Below are positions 1-9,688 of a stretch of DNA of 64,000 bases, one piece after another. Under the pieces are notes generated by a model. That model was not told the origin of the DNA. It searched no databases and was given only the letters and a program-made list of their open reading frames with translations. Source of the DNA: Gammaproteobacteria bacterium (GTDB lineage: Bacteria; Pseudomonadota; Gammaproteobacteria; Pseudomonadales; UBA5518); the NCBI GenBank assembly GCA_016718385.1, contig JADKDK010000007.1:248001-312000 (forward strand), given 5' to 3'. Each line of letters opens with the position of its first letter. The first letter of the stretch is position 1. The position numbers were made by a program, and so were the translations under genes.

Positions 1-237
1 CGCCGTGCCGAAGGAGAGTTCCAGCGCCGCGATCACGCGTTCCGAGCTCACGATCCGCCAGATCTCGGCCGGGCCCAGCGTCGCGGCCTTGAAGAACACG
101 CCCGCGAGCGGGATCAGCACGATCAGCCCGAGCCAGAACAGCGTGTAGCCCAGCGCGAGCCGGAAGCCCGGGATCGGGGAGCGCAGTGTGCCGCTGCTCC
201 GGGAAGGGTTGCGCGTATCGACGGCGCTAATGCTCAC
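1..237 (-). CDS. cysT: Sulfate ABC transporter permease CysT, N-terminal part (runs off the left edge)
   Basis: The first 79 codons of an inner-membrane permease are visible, starting at a GTG (235-237) and running off the left edge. After a short cytoplasmic leader there is a hydrophobic segment (YTLFWLGLIVLIPLAGVFF) followed by KAATLGPAEIW, which looks like the first transmembrane helix and loop of CysT/CysU. The family carries sulfate and thiosulfate across the inner membrane together with CysW, CysA and a periplasmic binding protein. The start lies 13 bp after the sbp stop, and a GAGGAGAAGG ribosome binding site fills that gap, so the two are co-translated in one operon. cysW and cysA are expected beyond the edge. 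The assignment rests on the leader, the first helix and the neighbour. Confidence 0.8.
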   Translation of the reverse strand, partial: MSISAVDTRNPSRSSGTLRSPIPGFRLALGYTLFWLGLIVLIPLAGVFFKAATLGPAEIWRIVSSERVIAALELSFGTA

Positions 238-250
238 GGGCCTTCTCCTC

Positions 251-1249
251 TCAACGGTTCGCGAAGATCTGGTCGAAGATGCCGCCGTCGGCGAAGTGCT
301 CCTGCTGCACCTTGGGCCAGCCGCCGAAGTCGGCATCGATCGTCACGAGCTCGAGCTTCGGGAAGCGCGCGAGGTCGGCCGGATCGGCGTGCTCGGGCGC
401 GCTCGGGCGGTAGTAGTGCTTCGCGGCGAGGCGCTGGCCCTCGGGCGAGTACAGGTAGTCGAGGTAGGCGGACGCCACCTTCAGCGTGCCGTGCTTGCGC
501 GCGTACTGGTTCACGGTGGTGACGGGCGGCTCGGCCAGTATCGACAGCGAGGGCACGACGATCTCGAAGTCGTCCTTGCCGAGTTCGTTCACCGCGAGGA
601 AGGCCTCGTTTTCCCACGCCAGCAGCACGTCGCCGATGCCGCGCTGCACGAAGGTCGTGGTCGAGCCGCGCGCGCCGGTGTCCAGCACCGGGGTGTTGCG
701 GAACAGCTTCGCCACGAAGTCGCGCGCGGCCTGCTCGCCACCGTACTTCTTCGCGGCGAAGGCCCAGGCGGCCACGTAGTTCCAGCGCGCACCGCCCGAG
801 GTCTTCGGATTCGGCGTCACGACGGTGATGCCCGGCTTCACGATGTCGTCCCAGTCCTTGATCTGTTTCGGATTGCCCTTGCGCACCAGGAACACGATGG
901 TCGAGGTATAGGGCGAGCTGTTGTGCGCGCGGCTCTTCTGCCAGTCGGCCGGCAGCAGGCCCTTGGCGGCGACCGCGTCGATGTCGGCGGCGAGCGCCAG
1001 CGTCACCACGTCGGCCTCGAGGCCGTCGGTCACGGCGCGGGCCTGCTTGCCCGAGCCGCCGTGCGACTGCTTGATGGTGACGGTGTCGCCGGTCTCCTTC
1101 TGCCAGTGCGCGGCGAACGCGGCGTTGTAGTCCTCGTAGAGCTCGCGCGTGGGGTCGTAGGAGACGTTCAGCAGTTCGACGTTCGCGGCCGATGCGGCGC
1201 CGGTGCCGAGCGCGAGTGCCAGGGAAAGGATTCGGAAGGTGCGTTTCAT
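251..1249 (-). CDS. sbp: Periplasmic sulfate-binding protein
   Basis: This 332-residue protein is the solute receptor of the sulfate/thiosulfate ABC transporter. It begins with a Sec signal peptide (KRTFRILSLALALGTGAASA). The mature start VELLNVSYDPTRELYEDYN is typical of the Sbp/CysP family, as is the SHGGSGKQARAV stretch that contributes to the anion site. The length is normal for the family. It lies 29 bp after a porin gene and 13 bp before cysT, so porin, receptor and permease form one minus-strand operon. Sbp and CysP cannot be told apart by eye, so the symbol is a best guess. Confidence 0.9.
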   Translation of the reverse strand: MKRTFRILSLALALGTGAASAANVELLNVSYDPTRELYEDYNAAFAAHWQKETGDTVTIKQSHGGSGKQARAVTDGLEADVVTLALAADIDAVAAKGLLPADWQKSRAHNSSPYTSTIVFLVRKGNPKQIKDWDDIVKPGITVVTPNPKTSGGARWNYVAAWAFAAKKYGGEQAARDFVAKLFRNTPVLDTGARGSTTTFVQRGIGDVLLAWENEAFLAVNELGKDDFEIVVPSLSILAEPPVTTVNQYARKHGTLKVASAYLDYLYSPEGQRLAAKHYYRPSAPEHADPADLARFPKLELVTIDADFGGWPKVQQEHFADGGIFDQIFANR

Positions 1250-1278
1250 GTCATGTGCTCCAGGGTGGTGTCGTGTGT

Positions 1279-2613
1279 TCAGTAGTTGAGGTGCAGGCGC
1301 GTGAAGAGCGCCTCTTCGTCGTCGCGGTCACCGCCGTTGGCGGCACCGCCGTCAAACTGCGTGATGGTGTAGTTCGTGAAGGCCTTGAGGTTCGGCGTGA
1401 TCGTCCAGTTGAGTCCCACCGCCCACACGTCGGCGCTCTCGACCGATCGGCTCGCGTCGGCGAACGCCAGGTCGAAGGCCGCGTCGTCGATGTCGAGCGT
1501 GGAGTAGCGCAGCGCCAGCTCCCAGGCGCCGCCCGGGCGCGTGGGCTTGATGCCCTTGAAGCCCTGGTCCTCGCCGGTGATCGACCACACCGCGGTGATC
1601 TGCGCGGCCTCGTTGGTGAACTCCTCGGTGCGGCCGCCGAAGCCGACTTCCTGCGCCGACTCGATGTACTCGGCCATCACGCCGAAGGGGCCCACGTAGG
1701 CGTAGGCCTGCGGCGTGATGCGGGAGTGGTCGCCGTCGGCGGTGGCGGTGGCGACGTAGTTGAAGATCGTCGTCTGCGCCGGGCTGCGGTAGCGTGGCAG
1801 GAACGCCTGGGCATTGTTCGGGGATGCGGCACGGGTGTCGTTCTTGCTGAACTTCTCGCCGTGGCTGCCTGCCACGCCGAAGCCGATGCCCGGAACGGGC
1901 TCGAAGAACACGCGCGCATTGAGCTCCTGTTCGCCGTCGAAGTCGGCGTTGGTGGCGTCGCGCCCGTCGGGGGTGCCGTTGGTCACCGCGAACTCGAAGC
2001 CCAGGCGCTTTTCGAGCAGGCTGGTGTAGAGCGCCAGGCCGCGGTCGCGGTTGGGCGCGAGCTCGGTCGGGAACGCGCGCTCGATGAACACCAGCGAGCT
2101 GCCGGACTGCAGCCGTTCGAGGCCGACCGGGGCCTTGAACTGCCCGGCGCGCAGCACCAGGTTCGCCGGCAGCGTCCAGTCGATATAGCCGTCGACGAGG
2201 TCGGCATCGTCATTGGCGAACTCGGGGGTGAAGCGGAATGCCGCCTTGCCGAGCTTGCCTTCGAGCGTCGGGCGCACGCGGCGGAACAGGAAGGTGTCGG
2301 CATCCTTGTCGTCGTCGAGACCGAAGCGGCCGTCGAACTGCAGCAGGCCGCGCAGTTTCAGTTCGGCCTGCTTGTCGGGGCTGACCAGCGCAAAGCCGTC
2401 CAGGCCGGCCTTGACGGTACCGGCGGTGGCCGCCCTGGACTTGTCCGCGACGTAGATCTCCTCGGAGACCTCCTGCTTGCGGTTCAGCAGGCGTACCGTC
2501 TGTTCGAGCTCCTGGATGCGTCTCTCGAGCTCTTCGGTCGTCGCCGCGCCGGCGGCGCCGCTCAGCAGGGAGCCGGCGATCAGGCCGGCGGCGATGGGGA
2601 GGGTCTTGCGCAT
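1279..2613 (-). CDS. OprP/OprO-type phosphate-selective porin family protein
   Basis: This 444-residue outer-membrane protein has a signal peptide (MRKTLPIAAGLIAGSLLSGA) and a short coiled-coil start (TEELERRIQELEQTVRLLN), as in OprO/OprP trimers. A beta-barrel follows with FDGRFGLDDDKDADTFLFRR and RAGQFKAPVGLERLQS motifs. It ends in an aromatic residue (LHLNY), the usual signal for outer-membrane insertion. Family members pass small anions. Because it is the first gene of an operon with sbp and cysT, sulfate is a more likely substrate here than phosphate; that is inference from context. The upstream region has a sigma-54-type promoter on this strand. Confidence 0.85.
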   Translation of the reverse strand: MRKTLPIAAGLIAGSLLSGAAGAATTEELERRIQELEQTVRLLNRKQEVSEEIYVADKSRAATAGTVKAGLDGFALVSPDKQAELKLRGLLQFDGRFGLDDDKDADTFLFRRVRPTLEGKLGKAAFRFTPEFANDDADLVDGYIDWTLPANLVLRAGQFKAPVGLERLQSGSSLVFIERAFPTELAPNRDRGLALYTSLLEKRLGFEFAVTNGTPDGRDATNADFDGEQELNARVFFEPVPGIGFGVAGSHGEKFSKNDTRAASPNNAQAFLPRYRSPAQTTIFNYVATATADGDHSRITPQAYAYVGPFGVMAEYIESAQEVGFGGRTEEFTNEAAQITAVWSITGEDQGFKGIKPTRPGGAWELALRYSTLDIDDAAFDLAFADASRSVESADVWAVGLNWTITPNLKAFTNYTITQFDGGAANGGDRDDEEALFTRLHLNY

Positions 2614-2725
2614 GGCTAGGTGTTCCGTTGATTGGAGTCGCGGCTTCCGGTTGACCGGTCAGTCCGATGTGGTGATGTGTCGTCTTGCATATATCGCTCT
2701 GATCGGTTGTTGACGATTTGATATA

Positions 2726-2742
2726 TACAATCGGCGTGCCAG
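2726..2742 (-). promoter_or_regulatory. Candidate sigma-54 (-24/-12) promoter of the porin-sbp-cysT operon
   Basis: Read on the minus strand this is CTGGCACGCCGATTGTA, against the sigma-54 consensus YTGGCACGrNNNTTGCW. The -24 box is perfect, the spacing between the GG and G(C/T) dinucleotides is exactly 10 bp, and the only important deviation is TTGT for TTGC in the -12 box. It lies about 113 bp upstream of the porin start, so the leader would be roughly 100 nt. A sigma-54-dependent activator is encoded divergently next to it. Confidence 0.6.
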
Positions 2743-2855
2743 CTTTCCGGAAACAAGAAAATAATTTTTAAATACATGATGTTAAAGTCGTTCCGTGATT
2801 GGATCCCTAGGCAAGCCGCAAAAGTTCGGGTTGTATTTAGCGGGTTAAACGTTAA

Positions 2856-2880
2856 ATATCACGATCAAGTCGTGATATTC
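2856..2880. promoter_or_regulatory. Perfect 25-bp dyad, candidate activator binding site
   Basis: AATATCACGA and TCGTGATATT are exact inverted repeats with a 5-bp spacer. The dyad ends 16 bp before the start codon of the sigma-54 activator gene and its centre is about 125 bp upstream of the -24 box of the divergent porin promoter. That distance suits an enhancer site for a bacterial enhancer-binding protein. Binding there could also repress the activator's own gene. The AT-rich sequence is unlike the flanking coding DNA. Confidence 0.5.
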
Positions 2881-2896
2881 AGCAGGTGAGCAAGCG

Positions 2897-4455
<1,559 letters not shown>

Positions 4456-4459
<4 letters not shown>

Positions 4460-4478
4460 GAGCGGGCCATGCCCGCGA
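4456..4478 (+). repeat. REP-like element, GTAGGAGCGGGCC type
   Basis: A 23-bp element with a GTAGG head and a GCGGGC-CAT-GCCCGC hairpin. Its head supplies the TAG stop codon of the activator gene (4457-4459). The same sequence recurs inverted at 5205-5227 and direct at 48818-48840, with a variant at 19401-19423. Confidence 0.85.
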
Positions 4479-4526
4479 CCGGATGTTAGGCTGTGCGCCG
4501 TTCAATGAATGCGCCGGAGTGACGCC

Positions 4527-4985
4527 ATGAGATATTTTCGACTGCCCGTTGCCGCCCTGCTCTGGGCCTTTGCTGCAACCGCCGGCGCCGACGAAGTCGG
4601 CTGCGTTTCCACGGTGTTCAAGATGCTTGGGCCGAACGACAAGATCTGCATCGAGTCGTTCCGCGATCCCGACGTCGAGGGCGTGGTGTGTCACGTGAGC
4701 CGCGCGCGCACGGGCGGGATGAAGGGCGCGGTCGGGCTGGCCGAGGACACCTCGGATGCCTCGATCGCCTGCCGCCAGGTGGGGCCGATCACGATCCGCG
4801 GCAAGCTCCAGGACGGTGACAGCGTGTTCGAGGAGAGCCGCTCGCTGGTGTTCAAGCAGCTGCAGGTGGTGCGCTTCCACGACAAGCCCAACAATACGCT
4901 GGTCTATCTCGCCTATTCCGACCGCCTCATTGAAGGCTCACCGAAGAATTCGATCTCCACGGTCCCGATCATGCCGTGGCGGTAG
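4527..4985 (+). CDS. creA: CreA family periplasmic protein
   Basis: This protein of about 152 residues has a signal peptide (RYFRLPVAALLWAFAATAGA) and a mature part with the CreA features VGCVSTVFKMLGPNDKI, the paired cysteines around VVCHVSRARTGG, and DASIACRQVGPI. The molecular role of CreA is not known; it is a conserved periplasmic protein of proteobacteria. The start is placed at 4527 because a GGAG lies 7 bp before it; the in-frame ATG at 4509 would put extra residues ahead of the signal peptide. It is not in an obvious operon. Confidence 0.85.
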   Translation: MRYFRLPVAALLWAFAATAGADEVGCVSTVFKMLGPNDKICIESFRDPDVEGVVCHVSRARTGGMKGAVGLAEDTSDASIACRQVGPITIRGKLQDGDSVFEESRSLVFKQLQVVRFHDKPNNTLVYLAYSDRLIEGSPKNSISTVPIMPWR

Positions 4986-5044
4986 CAAGCCGGTCAGCTG
5001 GTTTCTATCGAAACTGCAGGCATTCGACCGGGGCGCCAACCTGA

Positions 5045-5188
5045 GGCGCTCCGAGGGGTGGGCTGGCTCCGCGAGCGGACCTGTGGATGCCGAAATCGCC
5101 GGGAGCGATTTCGGCAACACGCGTAGCCGCTGCACAGGGACGTGCCAAGCGGCGGCCGCGAGCGGAGCCAGCCCACCCTCGGAGCGCC
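5045..5188. repeat. Long nested inverted repeat (noncoding)
   Basis: Arms of 28 bp (5045-5072) and 27 bp (5162-5188) are exact inverted repeats except for one extra G. Inside the roughly 90-bp loop is a second perfect hairpin, TGCCGAAATCGC and its complement, at about 5088-5116. The element sits between two convergent genes and is flanked on the right by a REP. It may be a non-autonomous mobile element or a strong bidirectional terminator-like structure; no T-run was seen. Confidence 0.6.
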
Positions 5189-5204
5189 GGATCACAGGCA
5201 CCGA

Positions 5205-5227
5205 TCGCGGGCATGGCCCGCTCCTAC
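5205..5227 (-). repeat. REP-like element, GTAGGAGCGGGCC type, inverted
   Basis: On the minus strand this is identical to the element at 4456-4478. Its GTAG head provides the TAG stop codon (complement of 5224-5226) of the yceI gene that ends here. Confidence 0.85.
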
Positions 5228-5808
5228 TGGAGGATCGCTTCGACGGGGATGTCGATCGTCACCTCGTCACCCACGTTCGGCGCGTACTTGCCGGCGTTGA
5301 AGTCCGAGCGCTTCACAGTCACCGTGGCGTTGGCGCCGATCGCGTCCTTCTGCAGCATCGGATGCTTGATGTTCTGGAACGAGGTCACGCGCAGCGTGAC
5401 CGGCTTGGTGACGCCCTTGATCGTCAGGTCGCCGTTGACGGCAACGGGCTTGTCACCCTCGAACACCACCTTCGTGGACTTGAAGGTCGCGCTCGGCCAG
5501 GTCGCGGTATCCAGGAAGTCCGCGCCCTGGATGTGCTCGTCGAACAGCGCCACGCCGGTGTCGACGGACCTCATGTCGATCTCGACGTCGACCGCGCCGC
5601 TGCGCGCCTCCTTGTCGAGCACGATCGTGCCGGTGGTCTTGTTGAACCGGCTGAGCTGCGTCGAGAAGCCGAAGTGGCTGTACGAGAAGCGCGGCAGCGT
5701 GTGGGTGCCGTCGATCACGTAGGTCTGCTGCGCCGCGAATGCAGGGGCGGCAGCGGCGCCCGCGAGCACGAGGGCGGCGGAAAGCGTGGCGAGTTTCTTC
5801 ATGGTCAT
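5224..5808 (-). CDS. YceI family periplasmic protein (first of two)
   Basis: This 194-residue protein has a signal peptide (KKLATLSAALVLAGAAAAPAFA) and a YceI lipocalin-like barrel: TYVIDGTHTLPRFSYSHFGF near the mature N-terminus, then VDVEIDMRSVDTG, ADFLDTATWPSATFKST and the closing VTIDIPVEA. YceI proteins bind isoprenoid-type lipids in the periplasm; the E. coli member is induced by high pH. It overlaps the preceding yceI paralogue by an ATGA, and with cytochrome b561 upstream this is the usual b561-YceI grouping. The stop codon comes from a REP head. Confidence 0.9.
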   Translation of the reverse strand: MTMKKLATLSAALVLAGAAAAPAFAAQQTYVIDGTHTLPRFSYSHFGFSTQLSRFNKTTGTIVLDKEARSGAVDVEIDMRSVDTGVALFDEHIQGADFLDTATWPSATFKSTKVVFEGDKPVAVNGDLTIKGVTKPVTLRVTSFQNIKHPMLQKDAIGANATVTVKRSDFNAGKYAPNVGDEVTIDIPVEAILQ

Positions 5809-6380
5809 TCTCCCTGGGGGTTGGTGCCGGAACCGGCGGTGATACGAAACGTGACGTGAACTTCGTTGGCGACGATGTCGAAAGCCGACCAGGCGCCCTC
5901 GCCGACCGCGAAATCGCCGCGTTTGATCGTGAAGCGGCCCTCGAAGACCGCGCTGTCGCCCTGCGTGCTGACGGTCGCGGGCACCACGACGGCCTGCTCG
6001 CGGCCCTTGATGGCCAGCGTGCCGCTCACCTCGTAGCGCGAATCGCCGAGCGCCTTCACGCCCTGCGAGACGAAGCGTGCGCGCGGGAACGACGGCGTGT
6101 CGAACCAGGCCTTGCCGGCCACCTCCTCGTTGCCCTCGGGCGAGCCGGTATCGATGCTCGCCAGCTCCACCTCGATGCGCGCACTGGCCGCCTCGGGCTG
6201 TGTGGGGTCGAAGCTGATCTGCCCGTCGAAGCGGGTGAAGCGGCCTTCGAGGCCCACGCCCATCTGCTGGTACGCGAAGGTGATGGCGCTCGCCTCGGGG
6301 CGCAGCGCGGTGTACTCGAGCGCGTTTGCGCCCGGGGCGAGTGCGGCGCCGAAGGCGAGCGCGATGGCGAGGCGTTTCAT
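5805..6380 (-). CDS. YceI family periplasmic protein (second of two)
   Basis: This protein of about 191 residues has a signal peptide (KRLAIALAFGAALAPGANA) followed by a YceI barrel that has diverged from its neighbour: EASAITFAYQQMGVGLEGRF, ARIEVELASIDTGSPEGNEE, KAWFDTPSFPRARFVS. Start and stop overlap the genes on both sides by ATGA, so it is translated as part of the b561 operon. The two paralogues are only distantly alike, so this is not a recent duplication. A role with the b561 electron carrier is suggested by context only. Confidence 0.88.
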   Translation of the reverse strand: MKRLAIALAFGAALAPGANALEYTALRPEASAITFAYQQMGVGLEGRFTRFDGQISFDPTQPEAASARIEVELASIDTGSPEGNEEVAGKAWFDTPSFPRARFVSQGVKALGDSRYEVSGTLAIKGREQAVVVPATVSTQGDSAVFEGRFTIKRGDFAVGEGAWSAFDIVANEVHVTFRITAGSGTNPQGE

Positions 6381-6922
6381 GATTTCTTCTCCTGGGTGCG
6401 GCGGGGCAGCATCCGCGCGAGGATGTCGTCCCGGTCGATGAAATGGTGCTTCAGCGCGGCGCCGGCGTGCCCGATGACCAGCACGGCGAACAGCAGGTTC
6501 AGGCCGAAGTGCAGCTGCTGCAGCGCGTCGCCCAGCGCGGCGTCCTTCGCCAGCAGGTCGGGCAGCGGCAGCACGCCGAAATACACCGTCTGGAAGCCCT
6601 TGGCCGAGCTCATCAGCCAGCCCGACAGCGGGATCGCGAACATCAGCAGGTAGAGCAGCGCGTGCGTCGCCGACGCCACGCGACGCACGAGCTGCGGCAT
6701 GGTCTCGGGCAGCGCCGGCGGGCGGTGCCCGAGGCGCCACGCCAGGCGCAGCGCCATCAGCAGGAAGACCGTGACGCCGGCCCACTTGTGCCACGAATAG
6801 AGTTGCAGCTTGCGCGGCGACAGCGGCAGCTCGTGCATGTAGACGCCGAGCGCGACCAGTCCGATCAGCAGCAGCGCCATCAGCCAGTGCAGGGCTTTCG
6901 CGGTGGCGGTGTAGTGGTTCAT
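6377..6922 (-). CDS. Cytochrome b561
   Basis: This 181-residue inner-membrane diheme cytochrome has four hydrophobic helices and the expected histidines: TAKALHWLMALLL in helix 1, YSWHKWAGVTVF in helix 2, ASATHALLYLLMF in helix 3 and LVIGHAGAALKHHF in helix 4. The family passes electrons between the quinone pool and periplasmic partners. Both ends overlap neighbours by ATGA. A long reading frame that runs through the upstream dioxygenase into this gene is an artefact of the frameshift described there. Confidence 0.92.
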   Translation of the reverse strand: MNHYTATAKALHWLMALLLIGLVALGVYMHELPLSPRKLQLYSWHKWAGVTVFLLMALRLAWRLGHRPPALPETMPQLVRRVASATHALLYLLMFAIPLSGWLMSSAKGFQTVYFGVLPLPDLLAKDAALGDALQQLHFGLNLLFAVLVIGHAGAALKHHFIDRDDILARMLPRRTQEKKS

Positions 6923-7729
6923 GCGCGGTCTCCGCCGGCGGAGGGCACGAAGGCCCAGGCGTCCATCGCGAGCACGTAATCGTCGATGCCGGCATGGAAG
7001 CGGGTCGCCTGCGCGGTGTCGCCGCCGGCGCCGAGCGCGACGAACAGCGGCAGCAGGTGCTCCTCCTCCGGATGTGCCCGCGCGGCATCCGGCGCCAGGC
7101 GCCGGTATTCGAGCAGCGCGTCGATATCGCGCGCGGCGAGCCGTTCGGCCAGCCAGTCGGCGAAGGCGCGCACGTAGGCGGGTGTTCGGCCGCCCTCGCG
7201 ATGCGCCAGCGCGTAGTCGCGCAGGTTGTGCGTGACGTTGCCCGAGCCGATCGTCAGGAAGCCGCGCGCGCAGCGGCGCCAGCGCGCGACCGAGGCGCCA
7301 CGCCGTCCGCGGGCCGTCGTGGCCCTGGATCGACAGCGGTATCACCGGCACGTCGGCCTCGGGGAACATCAGTCGCAGCGGCACCCAGGCGCCGTGGTCG
7401 AGGCCGCGCGCGGCATCGGCCTCGCCCGGGATGCCTGCCGCGCGCAGCGCCTCGAGCACCTCGGCGGCCGCCTCGGGGCTGCCGGTGGCCGGGTAGTCGA
7501 GCGCGTAGAGCGGGGCGGGAAAGCCGTGGAAATCGTGGATCGTCCGCAGCCGCCCGGCGCTGCCGACGCGCGGCGCCGGGGTGTCCCAGTGCGCGCTGGC
7601 GACGATGATCGCCCGCGGCCTGGGCAGCGCGGCGGCGAAGGCTGCCATTGCCGCCCCGGCCGCGCCCGGGCGCAACGCGAAGGTCGGTGCGCCGTGGGGA
7701 ACGAAGAGGGCGGGCAGGGTCGTGGTCAC
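6919..7729 (-). pseudogene. ygiD: YgiD/DODA-type extradiol dioxygenase, one frameshift
   Basis: The N-terminal part (7729 down to about 7270) reads ALFVPHGAPTFALRPG, IIVASAHWDT, IHDFHGFP, LDHGAWVPLRLMFPEADVPV, which is the class III extradiol (4,5-DOPA dioxygenase) family with its metal histidines. The C-terminal part continues in another frame (GFLTIGSGNVTHNLRDY, then HPEEEHLLPLFVALGAGG) and ends at 6919 with an ATGA overlap to b561. The join lies in an alternating GC run at about 7264-7271, where a 1-2 base slip restores one frame of about 270 codons. Both halves are otherwise well conserved, so this is either a very recent mutation or a sequencing error. A LysR gene diverges from it. Confidence 0.8.
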
Positions 7730-7824
7730 GGGTGTGGGCCTGCAAACGATGGGTGAACTGTACGCTCCCCCTGGATGCTCAAATAGCAGACAATCGGCAA
7801 ATCTTTATTGCTGGAAACGCAACA

Positions 7825-8703
7825 ATGGATCGGCTGGAGGCGATGCGCCTGTTCATCCGGGTGGCGGAGCTCGGCAGCTTTGCCGCCGCGGCGCAACAGC
7901 TCGGGGTGGCGCGCTCGGTGGTCACGCGCCAGGTCGCGGCGCTGGAGGCCCACCTCGGCGTGAAGCTCATGGCGCGCAGCACGCGCCGTCTGACGCTGAC
8001 CTCGGCGGGCACGGCCTACCTCGAGAAGTGTCGCGTGATCCTCGGCCTGGTCGATGCGGCGGAAACCGACATCGCGGCCGAACGGGTGGCGCCGCGCGGA
8101 CCCATCCGCGCCAGCCTGCCGCTGAGCTTCGGCTTCGCACGGCTGGCGCCCTTGCTGCTGGATTTCGCGGCGCGCTATCCCGAGATCAGCCTAGACATGG
8201 ATTTCAGCGACCGGCGCGTGAACCTGATCGAGGAGGGCATGGATCTCTCGATCCGCATCACGCGCCGGCTCGAGCCCGGCGACGTGGCGCGGCGCATCGG
8301 CAGCGGGCGCCTGCTGGTCGCCGCCGCGCCCGATTACCTGGCCCGCCACGGCCGGCCGCGGCAGCCGGCGGACCTGGCGCACCACGAGTGCCTCGGTTAC
8401 ACCGCCGCCGGCAGTCAGCGCTGGAGCTTCACGGTGGACGGGCAGACCGAGCACGTGCCGGTGCGCAGCCGCATCAGCGCCAACAACGGCGAGGTACTGG
8501 CCGAGGCCGCGGCGCAGGGCATGGGCATCGCCTGCCAGCCCGATTTCATCCTCGCGCGTTTCCTGGACGCCGGACGCCTGGAGACCCTGCTCGAGGAGTT
8601 CCCGGTGCCGGAGCTCGGCATCTACGCCATGCTGCCCGGCAACCGCCAGATCCCGCACCGGGTGCGGGTGCTGCTCGATTTCCTGGTCGAGGGTCTCGCC
8701 TGA
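7825..8703 (+). CDS. LysR family transcriptional regulator
   Basis: This 292-residue regulator has an N-terminal winged HTH (MDRLEAMRLFIRVAELGSFA, then VARSVVTRQVAALEAHLGVK) and a LysR effector domain (GPIRASLPLSFG, DFSDRRVNLIEEGMDLSIRI, GMGIACQPDFI). It belongs to the large DhcR/CrgA-like subgroup. The ATG at 7825 is chosen because the protein then starts like its family; the open frame upstream is not coding. It diverges from the ygiD-b561-yceI operon, its most likely target. An imperfect dyad, GCAAAT-N3-TATTGC, lies at 7797-7811 in the shared promoter region. Confidence 0.9.
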   Translation: MDRLEAMRLFIRVAELGSFAAAAQQLGVARSVVTRQVAALEAHLGVKLMARSTRRLTLTSAGTAYLEKCRVILGLVDAAETDIAAERVAPRGPIRASLPLSFGFARLAPLLLDFAARYPEISLDMDFSDRRVNLIEEGMDLSIRITRRLEPGDVARRIGSGRLLVAAAPDYLARHGRPRQPADLAHHECLGYTAAGSQRWSFTVDGQTEHVPVRSRISANNGEVLAEAAAQGMGIACQPDFILARFLDAGRLETLLEEFPVPELGIYAMLPGNRQIPHRVRVLLDFLVEGLA

Positions 8704-8808
8704 GACCGGATGCGCCGCGGCGTTCGGGGGCTGGTTCCGGGTCGAGTCGGGCCTTATGCTGCGCGCTTTTGCGCCGTCGCCGGCAATCGCCCCCGGCACA
8801 GGCAATGA

Positions 8809-9684
8809 GTGGACACCTCAGGGATGAACACGGCACTTTCCCAATGGCGGCAAACGTTGCGCAGCCACGCGGAGTTCGCCGCATGGCACGCCGCCAACGG
8901 CGCGGTGCTCGACGACCAGTGGCGCCCGACCATCGCGCTGCAGGCCGCGCTGCGCGATGCGAAGGCCAGCGCCTCGGTGCCCGGCTACTGCTGGCCATGC
9001 CGGGCGCCCTCGCAGTTTCTCTATGACCTCCAGTATTCGAACGGGCGTGACGTCAACTGGCGCGAGCGCCTGGTGTGCACGCGTTGCGGGCTGAACAACC
9101 GCCTGCGCCTGACCGTGCAGGTCATCGAGGCCGAGGGCCTGCGCGGCCGGGGTTACCTGACCGAGCACGTGACGCCGCTGGCGCGCCTGCTGCTGGAGCG
9201 CTTCCCGGGGCTGGTCACCAGCGAATACCTGGGTCCGGACCATGCGCCGGGACAGGTGTCGCGACAGGGCATCCGCCACGAGGACCTGTGCCACCTCAGC
9301 CTGGCCGGGGGCAGCGTGGACTTCGTGGTCAGCTGTGACGTGCTGGAGCACATCCCCGACTATCCCGCGGCACTGTGCGAACTGGCGCGCGTGCTGGTCC
9401 CCGGCGGACTCGCGCTGATCACAGTGCCGTTCCTGCCGCACGCCGCGGACAATCTGGTGCGCGCGCGGCTGGAGGGCGGGCGCGTGGTCCACCTGCTGGA
9501 GCCCGAGTACCACGGCGACCCCGTCGGCGCCCGGGAGGGCGTGCTCTGCTATTACCACTTCGGCTGGCAGCTGCTCGGGGACCTGCGCCGGGCGGGTTTC
9601 GCCGACGCCTGGCTCGACCTGTACTGGTCCGCCGACTATGCGAACCTGGGCGGCCCCCAGGTTTTCGTCATGGCGCGCCGCTGA
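8809..9684 (+). CDS. SAM-dependent methyltransferase with an N-terminal zinc-finger-like segment
   Basis: This protein of about 291 residues has two CxxC pairs (CWPC at 61-64 and CTRC at 90-93) that look like a zinc knuckle. A class I methyltransferase fold follows: TSEYLGPDHAPG, then SVDFVVSCDVLEHIPDYPAA and RVLVPGGLALITVPFLP. It lies 4 bp before a very large glycosyltransferase gene, so it probably modifies a sugar or lipid carrier in surface polysaccharide synthesis; the substrate is unknown. The GTG at 8809 is weakly preferred; an ATG at 8824 is possible but has a poorly spaced ribosome site. Confidence 0.75.
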   Translation: MDTSGMNTALSQWRQTLRSHAEFAAWHAANGAVLDDQWRPTIALQAALRDAKASASVPGYCWPCRAPSQFLYDLQYSNGRDVNWRERLVCTRCGLNNRLRLTVQVIEAEGLRGRGYLTEHVTPLARLLLERFPGLVTSEYLGPDHAPGQVSRQGIRHEDLCHLSLAGGSVDFVVSCDVLEHIPDYPAALCELARVLVPGGLALITVPFLPHAADNLVRARLEGGRVVHLLEPEYHGDPVGAREGVLCYYHFGWQLLGDLRRAGFADAWLDLYWSADYANLGGPQVFVMARR

Positions 9685-9688
9685 ACCC

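Noticed and set aside
6377..7729. Fusion of a dioxygenase and cytochrome b561 in one open frame
   Set aside because: It arises only because the dioxygenase frameshift happens to lead into the b561 frame through sequence that encodes neither protein; b561 has its own overlapping start.
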